From positions 1 to 49,206 of the forward strand of contig JAWUWD010000077.1 of assembly GCA_034112085.1 (NCBI GenBank): a stretch of DNA of 49,206 bases. The letters run 5' to 3'. Shown one piece after another: positions 44,509 to 49,206 of the stretch (positions are counted from its first letter, which is position 1; every line of letters starts with the position of its first letter). The notes under the pieces were generated by a model, which was given only the letters and a program-made list of their open reading frames with translations, had not been told where the DNA came from and searched no databases. The DNA comes from JAWUWD01 sp034112085 (GTDB lineage Bacteria; Bacteroidota; Bacteroidia; Cytophagales; Cyclobacteriaceae). A program made the position numbers and the translations under genes.

Positions 44509-44794
44509 AATTACTCAATTCCTAAAGTAAAATTATATTAATAAAAAAATGGCTAAAAAGGTCTATATCCCATGGTGGTTTAGTAGTAGAACGAGCTTTT
44601 CTGTTTTCTGATTACACTGGAAAAATACCCGATTTTTCACATGAGCATCAAAAGGGTGTGTGAATGATCGGAGATTATCCCACTTTGTATCTGAAACTAA
44701 AAATCAATTAAACGGCACAGGTTATAGACAGACATTAGCTTTAATAAGCATAATATGAAAAAAACGAAGTAGCTTACCCCTAAACCTGTATCAA
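44509..44794 (+). other. Gap with probable gene debris
   Basis: No intact gene. A 20-codon frame at 44549-44611 (MAKKVYIP then WWFSS) looks like the first residues of a small hypothetical protein that is then disrupted. The remainder shows nothing I can name. It follows the Crp HTH remnant, so the whole 44400-44790 stretch looks like decayed DNA. Confidence 0.35.
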
Positions 44795-45889
44795 ATGAAA
44801 GCTCCCCGCTCTATTAAGCTGAAAAGCCAACTAATAAAAGTCTTTTGGATCACACTGGCATGGACTTCAATTTGCGTATATCACTTCCTTATTAGTTATG
44901 GAGCGGTGTTGCAATTCAATGGTGATTTTGGGAACCTTAGCCCCGCTTTTATCTTAAGAGGGTCGATTTTAACAGGCATAATGGCAGGTATCTTAGGTGG
45001 AGGGTTTTTGGTTTTTGCCTGGGAAAAGTGGCTAAGAAATAAGACATATGGAATTGCACTAAGGGATATCTTTTTGTCTTTTTGCCTACTCTATATTTTA
45101 GTGGCAGCAGTTAATAGTATCTCTTTCCAAATGAATAACCTAGGTATTTCTTTTTTTGACAAAGCCTTAGTGGGAGCAGTAATTGGACAGATTATGAGCG
45201 TTGGTGAAATACAAAGTTTTCTATTCTGGATAGTAATTGTATTAGGCACTTTGATTGTACTACAAGTGAATGATAAATATGGCCCTGGAGTTTTTAAGGC
45301 CTTCTTGATGGGTAGGTATTTTCAACCAAAAAAAGAGGAACGTATCTTTATGTTTCTCGACCTCCGCTCCTCTACTACCATTGCAGAAAAGCTGGGCGAA
45401 GAACGTTATTTCCACTTTATAAAAACGGTTTTTAGAGATATCACTCCTGCCATTATTTATTCAAAAGGAGAAATCTATCAATATGTAGGTGACGAAGTTG
45501 TAGTGTCTTGGAAAATGCAGAATGGTTTAGAAGATGCCAATTGCATTCAATGTTTTTTTGATGTGCAATCCGTTCTCCTTCAAGAAAGTGCTTATTATAT
45601 TGAAAACTTCGATGGGATCAAACCTGAGTTCAAAGCAGGCCTGCATTATGGGCACGCAATGGTTGGCGAAGTCGGTGTTGTGAAACGAGACATTGCGTTT
45701 TCTGGAGATGTACTGAATACAACAGCACGCATTCAGTCAAAATGCAATAAGCTTGGTGTAAATATTTTGATATCCAAGTATCTGTTGGATAAAATAGGAC
45801 CTCTTCCTAACCCTTTTAAATCCGTGGAAATCGGGGAGATTCAATTACGTGGAAAACAAAATACCGTTAAGTTATATACGGCACTATGA
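44795..45889 (+). CDS. Membrane-bound class III nucleotide cyclase
   Basis: 364 residues. About four TM helices (18-36, 55-75, 92-108, 140-157) are followed by a class III cyclase domain (about 180-364). The two metal-binding Asp are in FMFLDLRSS (D189) and YVGDEVVVSW (D233), and the transition-state Asn/Arg in DVLNTTARIQ (N308, R312). Lys in PEFKAGLHYG (K280) and Asp before VLN (D305) are the residues that select adenine, so adenylate cyclase is predicted. It makes cAMP in the cytoplasm in response to a membrane signal. A Crp/Fnr-type gene in the same accessory region could respond to such a signal, though its cap lacks the usual cAMP motif. Confidence 0.9.
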   Translation: MKAPRSIKLKSQLIKVFWITLAWTSICVYHFLISYGAVLQFNGDFGNLSPAFILRGSILTGIMAGILGGGFLVFAWEKWLRNKTYGIALRDIFLSFCLLYILVAAVNSISFQMNNLGISFFDKALVGAVIGQIMSVGEIQSFLFWIVIVLGTLIVLQVNDKYGPGVFKAFLMGRYFQPKKEERIFMFLDLRSSTTIAEKLGEERYFHFIKTVFRDITPAIIYSKGEIYQYVGDEVVVSWKMQNGLEDANCIQCFFDVQSVLLQESAYYIENFDGIKPEFKAGLHYGHAMVGEVGVVKRDIAFSGDVLNTTARIQSKCNKLGVNILISKYLLDKIGPLPNPFKSVEIGEIQLRGKQNTVKLYTAL

Positions 45890-46002
45890 ACGTATGTTCG
45901 GAATAGCATTGAAGCAAATTATAATTTTTAAGAAGGACGAAAAGAAACAACCGCTAACAAAAAGTAAATGAAGCCATTAGCAATTATTAAAACAGACACA
46001 AA

Positions 46003-46950
46003 ATGAATAGCAAGTATTATTTTCTATTAGTAATGGGATTATCTTTTGTTTTATATAGCTGTAAACCGACAAGTTCATATAATTCCTATTTAGACCAAAA
46101 AACCCCTGGTATCAAACTTGAGTTATTTGCACCGTCTATTGTTAACACGGACAGTATTGAAATTAATACGGTCTTTAACTCTTCTTTTACGGAGATGTTT
46201 TTTACAAGAATTATTAATCGAAGATTTGTCATCCATCATTCTGAACTAGTTGATGGTGATTGGACGTCACCAAGACCTATTCAAATGTTTGTTGATGAAG
46301 AAAGAGAGTCCGTTGCAATTGACCCGTCTATTAGCCAAGATGGCAATACAATGTATTTTCTTGGTGTTAGCCCAGAGGATCGTTCTAAAAAGTCTAAACC
46401 TGACATTTACAAAAGTCAAAAAATCGATGGGAAATGGCAGTTTGCCACAAAGGTTGGGTACCCCATATCAACTCAAGAATATGTAGAATCATACCCAGTG
46501 GTGGTTGCGGACGGAAGTTTATATTTTACATCTGACAGACCAGGTAGTTTCGGTAAAAGAGATATTTATAGGGCTCAATACTTAGGAGATGGAAAATTTG
46601 AGACACCTGTGAATATTGGCTCTGAAGTAAATTCAGAAAAAGGGGAACGAAGCACCTATGTTTCACCTGATGAGAGCGTTCTAATAACGGCAAACACTTA
46701 TTCGGAAGAAAGGGGATTTGCAGTATCTTTTAAACGCAATGGTAAATGGCAAAGACCAAGATACTTTGACATTGGAGAACCAATAAGCGAAAATTGGGTT
46801 TATTTCTGTCCTTATTTGTCGCCAGATAATAAATATTTTTTCTTTTCAAAAAGATATAGTAATCCACCTAAAAGCGGGTGGAAAGGTGTCACCAATGGAG
46901 AAGTGTATTGGGTAGATTCTAAGAATATTTTTAATCTTAAAAGAAAATAA
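46003..46950 (+). CDS. PD40 (WD40-like) beta-propeller lipoprotein
   Basis: 315 residues. Lipoprotein signal with Cys in VLYSCKP (about 20). The rest is a beta-propeller of PD40/TolB-like repeats: DPSISQDGNTMYFLGVSP, YPVVVADGSLYFTSDRPGSF, RDIYRAQYLGDGKFETPVN, STYVSPDESVLITA, YLSPDNKYFFFSKR. It probably sits at the outer membrane and binds a protein or glycan partner. The group II intron begins (its 3' end) 11 nt after the stop. AT-rich like its neighbours. Confidence 0.88.
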   Translation: MNSKYYFLLVMGLSFVLYSCKPTSSYNSYLDQKTPGIKLELFAPSIVNTDSIEINTVFNSSFTEMFFTRIINRRFVIHHSELVDGDWTSPRPIQMFVDEERESVAIDPSISQDGNTMYFLGVSPEDRSKKSKPDIYKSQKIDGKWQFATKVGYPISTQEYVESYPVVVADGSLYFTSDRPGSFGKRDIYRAQYLGDGKFETPVNIGSEVNSEKGERSTYVSPDESVLITANTYSEERGFAVSFKRNGKWQRPRYFDIGEPISENWVYFCPYLSPDNKYFFFSKRYSNPPKSGWKGVTNGEVYWVDSKNIFNLKRK

Positions 46951-46960
46951 ACAATTGTTA

Positions 46961-47661
46961 GTCGAGTAGGCGGCTCGACTAGCTCTCGCTAGCCGAGTGC
47001 GCCTCTCACACCACCCAGCGTACGGTTCTCGTACTGGGCAGTTCGTAAAGTATAGAATAGATGCTCTTTACACCAACTATCCCTTTCCGCTACTTTTAAG
47101 TATAGGCTATACAAATGTAGTCCTATACGAATTTTCACTTCGCAATACGTTCAGTCCTTCCCTTTCTCGTGAGACCTCTACGCTCTCACGCAGCTCGTTT
47201 CCTGATCAGTACTATGACCTATGCTGACTTCTCTTCGATGTACTCGACATCTAGAGACCTCCCGCGGTTAGGTGAATATCCTTGTATCTATTCCTGCCAC
47301 ATCTACTATTTCGACCCCTTTTTACAGGCTTGGGACTTATCCTAGCACTGGCGGGCTCAGAACTCTCGTTCTGCCCTGTGCTACCTCTTCCAGTCTTATA
47401 GACTCTGTATGTGGTTTATTCACTCAGGTGTCTATTTTTTAAAGGTGTTCATGATGCGCTTCGCTTAACTCTGTTCGTCAGTACAGATACCGCAGTCTGG
47501 CTTACTTCAGTGCATGGATCACTCCAAACCACCTTGCCACTTGCTTTGCTTCTCGGCACGACCCTAGCGCATACGGGACTTTCACCCTATGGAACGCTCA
47601 AATTCATGAGCTATATTCACCATTCAAGGCACACACATCAGCTATCAAATTATAACCGCAC
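46961..47661 (-). mobile_element. Group II intron without reverse transcriptase (apparently complete)
   Basis: On the minus strand the element starts GTGCGG (47661, the group II 5' consensus) and ends CCTACTCGAC (46961). Landmarks in order: CATAGGGTGAAAGTCCCGTA, ACTGAAGTAAGCCAGACTGC, GGGAGGTCTC, and GAAGTCAGCATAGGTCATAG, which in intact elements precedes the reverse-transcriptase gene. A domain V-like hairpin follows (about 47008-47045, with tip loop and two-base bulge), then a domain VI stem CTCGGCTAGC/GCTAGTCGAG with an unpaired A seven nt from the 3' end. No reverse transcriptase/maturase frame is present; plus-strand frames here are not genes. The copy at 48922 shares its 3' half. Splicing, if active, would need a maturase supplied in trans. 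Confidence 0.8.
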
Positions 47662-47765
47662 TAGGCTCTCAAAGGGCAGCATTACAATTGATAGCACTGT
47701 ATTGGCTTTAATTTCGAAATAAGCCTACTCTCAGCGCATTTACACATATCCCTTTTTAATTAAGC

Positions 47766-47843
47766 ATACATATAAGTATTCTTTATTTTGTTATTTTATA
47801 CATATATGTATACTTTTAATTAATTAATTATACTTATATGTAT
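47766..47843 (+). promoter_or_regulatory. Three phased palindromic operators upstream of the XRE gene
   Basis: ATACATATAAGTAT (47766-47779), ATACATATATGTAT (47798-47811) and ATACTTATATGTAT (47830-47843) share the consensus ATACWTATAWGTAT. Centre-to-centre distance is exactly 32 bp twice, about three helical turns, so all three face the same side of the DNA. The last ends 16 nt before the XRE start. Autorepression by the XRE protein is inferred. The stretch 47662-47765 shows nothing else. Confidence 0.8.
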
Positions 47844-47859
47844 ATTTACTTTACAACAA

Positions 47860-48321
47860 ATGAGAAACAAAAAACAACTTTTTACAGAACAACTGGACCA
47901 AAAGCTGGATAAATTTAAAGACGCTGGAATGGTCCTGGTCCCACAAAAAGGTTGGATAAACACCATCCGAACCACTCTTAATATGACGAGGGACCAATTA
48001 GGGGCCAAGCTTCGATTAACAAAAGGAGCAGTACAAAAAATTGAACAGCGTGAGGCTACAGGTCAAATAACCATTAATAAATTAAAAGATATAGGTCATG
48101 CCTTAGATATGCAATTTGTCTATGGATATATCCCCAATGATGGGACCATTGACAATTTAATTAACCTTAAGGCTGAAGAATTAGCACAAAAAATAGTACT
48201 AAGGACCAATCATAACATGAAATTAGAGGACCAAGGCATTGGAGATGAAAAAATTGATAAGACAATAAAAGATTTAGCAAATGAAATAAAAAGAGAGATG
48301 AGAAAGTCATTATGGGATTAG
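47860..48321 (+). CDS. XRE-family regulator, mobile mystery protein A type
   Basis: 153 residues. A conserved N-terminal segment (about 10-40, EQLDQKLDKFKDAGMVLVPQ, GWINTIRTTL) is followed by an XRE helix-turn-helix (about 42-90: MTRDQLGAKLRLTKGAVQKI, ITINKLKDIGHALDM) and a C-terminal helical tail. This matches the family known as mobile mystery protein A, always found next to a Fic partner in variable genome regions. It likely represses its own operon through the three upstream palindromes and may act as antitoxin. It overlaps the Fic gene by ten bases. Confidence 0.9.
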   Translation: MRNKKQLFTEQLDQKLDKFKDAGMVLVPQKGWINTIRTTLNMTRDQLGAKLRLTKGAVQKIEQREATGQITINKLKDIGHALDMQFVYGYIPNDGTIDNLINLKAEELAQKIVLRTNHNMKLEDQGIGDEKIDKTIKDLANEIKREMRKSLWD

Positions 48322-48908
48322 AATTACAATATGCAGATGGACAAACACCTTTAGACGAAGAAGAAAAAGAAGGTCTCAAGATAAAGTCGATAACTACACA
48401 AGGAGAGCTGGATGAAATTGAACAATTAAATATCGAAAAGGCAGTTGAATGGACTATCTATTCCAATTTAAAGCCCAAGAGAATATTGACCGAAAAGTTT
48501 GTAAAAGACCTGCATAAAAAAATGTACGATGACGTTTGGAAATGGGCGGGAGAATTTAGAAAATCCAACAAGAATATCGGTATAGAATGGATACAAATTG
48601 GAATCGAATTAAAGACCCTTTTGGACGATACAAAATATTGGATTGATAACAATACTTTTTCACCTGAAGAAATAGCCATTAGATTCAAGCATAGAATTGT
48701 TGCAATTCATTGTTTCCCAAATGGGAATGGAAGACACTCTAGAATGATGGCCGATATAATAATGGAGTCCATTTTTGGACAAGAAATATTTACTTGGAAT
48801 CAATCAAACATGGTGAAAGCAGATGAAACAAGGAAGAATTATATAGCAACCCTAAAAGAAGCAGATAATGGGAATATTAAGTCTCTAATAGAATTTGCCA
48901 AAAATTAA
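48312..48908 (+). CDS. Fic-domain protein, mobile mystery protein B type
   Basis: 198 residues. Fic fold with the flap region (about 75-100, WKWAGEFRKSNKNIGIEWIQ) and the active-site loop HCFPNGNGRHSR (133-144), which fits HxFx(D/N)GNGRxxR in full, so AMP-transfer (or another nucleotidyl transfer) to a target protein is expected. Acidic residues near the N-terminus (DEIEQLNIEKAVEW) could carry an inhibitory helix, but I do not see an unambiguous S/TxxxE(G/N) motif. It forms a two-gene operon with the XRE gene by a ten-base overlap. The pair is a putative toxin-antitoxin or defence module. The intron copy begins 13 nt after the stop. Confidence 0.92.
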   Translation: MGLELQYADGQTPLDEEEKEGLKIKSITTQGELDEIEQLNIEKAVEWTIYSNLKPKRILTEKFVKDLHKKMYDDVWKWAGEFRKSNKNIGIEWIQIGIELKTLLDDTKYWIDNNTFSPEEIAIRFKHRIVAIHCFPNGNGRHSRMMADIIMESIFGQEIFTWNQSNMVKADETRKNYIATLKEADNGNIKSLIEFAKN

Positions 48909-48921
48909 AAAACTAAAGCCA

Positions 48922-49206
48922 GTCGAGTAGACGGCTCGACTAGCTGTCGCTAGCCGAGTGCGCCTCTCACACCACCCAGCGTACGGTTCTCGTACTGGGC
49001 GGTTCGTAAAGTATAGAATAGATGCTCTTTACACCAACGATCCCTTTCCGCTACTTTTAAGTATAGGCTATACAAATGTATTCCTATACGAATTTTCACT
49101 TCGCAATACGTTCTAGTCCTTCCCTTTCTCGTGAGACCTCTACGCTCTCACGCAGCTCGTTTCCTGATCAGTACTATGACCTCTGCTGACTTCTCTTCGA
49201 TGTAAT
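48922..49206 (-). mobile_element. Second group II intron copy, truncated by the window end
   Basis: The 3' half of the same intron family as 46961-47661, same orientation: domain VI stem and CTACTCGAC 3' end at 48922, domain V-like hairpin with a restored C-G pair where the first copy has a U-G wobble, and the GAAGTCAGC stretch. Identity is very high, with scattered substitutions and one inserted base near 49112. The flanking base sequences differ from the first copy directly outside the 3' end, which fixes that boundary. The last three bases before the window end already depart from copy 1, and the rest lies outside. Confidence 0.78.

Noticed and set aside
46997..47722. Plus-strand open frames of 76 and 103 codons
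   Set aside because: They lie on the antisense strand of the group II intron and have no family resemblance; conserved RNA sequence explains them.
1..49206. rRNA and tRNA genes
   Set aside because: I looked for rRNA core motifs and for tRNA T-loop (GGTTCGA) signatures with acceptor stems and found none that fold; the GGTTCG in the intron belongs to the domain V region.

Overview
The window is bacterial chromosome from the phylum Bacteroidota. The best fit for about 1-38.6 kb is a marine Cytophagales-type bacterium. The evidence is -33/-7 promoters of the TTTG-N20-TAnnTTTG kind, almost no Shine-Dalgarno sequences, an ABC permease fused to an M1 peptidase, PadR regulators translationally coupled to FtsX/MacB-type permeases, and a LytS/LytTR two-component pair. 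From about 38.7 kb the DNA looks more AT-rich and Flavobacteriia-like and is full of gene remnants, repeats and mobile elements. I read this as an accessory or acquired region. The genus assignment is inference; no rRNA or tRNA gene was found.

Layout. 0.2-5.2 kb (minus): a 1675-residue secreted repetitive fibre/adhesin-like protein. 5.4-8.5 kb (minus): a secreted WD40-repeat protein with a C-terminal caspase-like (C14) domain that keeps its His/Cys dyad. 8.8-15.6 kb (plus): the 2-oxoglutarate dehydrogenase operon (E1, an E2 with two lipoyl domains, two small envelope proteins, E3), closed by a terminator. 15.7-17.4 kb: a TauE/SafE permease and a membrane-anchored coiled-coil protein. 17.4-19.9 kb (minus): LytS-type kinase, LytTR regulator, DoxX-like protein and a LytTR fragment. 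20.1-26 kb (plus): ABC ATPase, permease/M1-peptidase fusion, and an esterase-like protein whose nucleophile position is Glu. 26.4-38.6 kb (plus): three PadR/permease pairs (the first two are duplicates), a histidine kinase-like protein without an ATPase domain, and a lipoprotein. Between the first two pairs lies a decayed copy of the LytTR-DoxX segment.

38.7-46.9 kb: remnants of a DUF3303-like gene and of a sigma-54-activator HTH, then a Crp/Fnr plus SDR module bracketed by two 113-bp structured repeats, an ECF sigma factor with a probable membrane anti-sigma partner, an alpha/beta hydrolase, a small outer-membrane-type protein, a Crp/Fnr HTH remnant, a membrane class III nucleotide cyclase and a PD40 beta-propeller lipoprotein.

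47-49.2 kb: the most striking segment. An XRE/Fic gene pair (mobile mystery proteins A and B) sits between two same-orientation copies of a group II intron. The left copy appears to be a complete, 701-nt intron without a reverse transcriptase; the right copy runs off the window. Three near-identical 14-bp palindromes, spaced exactly 32 bp centre to centre, lie just upstream of the XRE gene.

How the genes fit together. The core metabolic operon (TCA cycle) is flanked by envelope and stress functions. The PadR units look autoregulated: palindromes overlap their -7 boxes. The LytTR regulator probably acts on nearby transporter genes, and a helical-phase direct repeat upstream of the first PadR gene is a candidate site. 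The right-hand third records repeated acquisition and decay.
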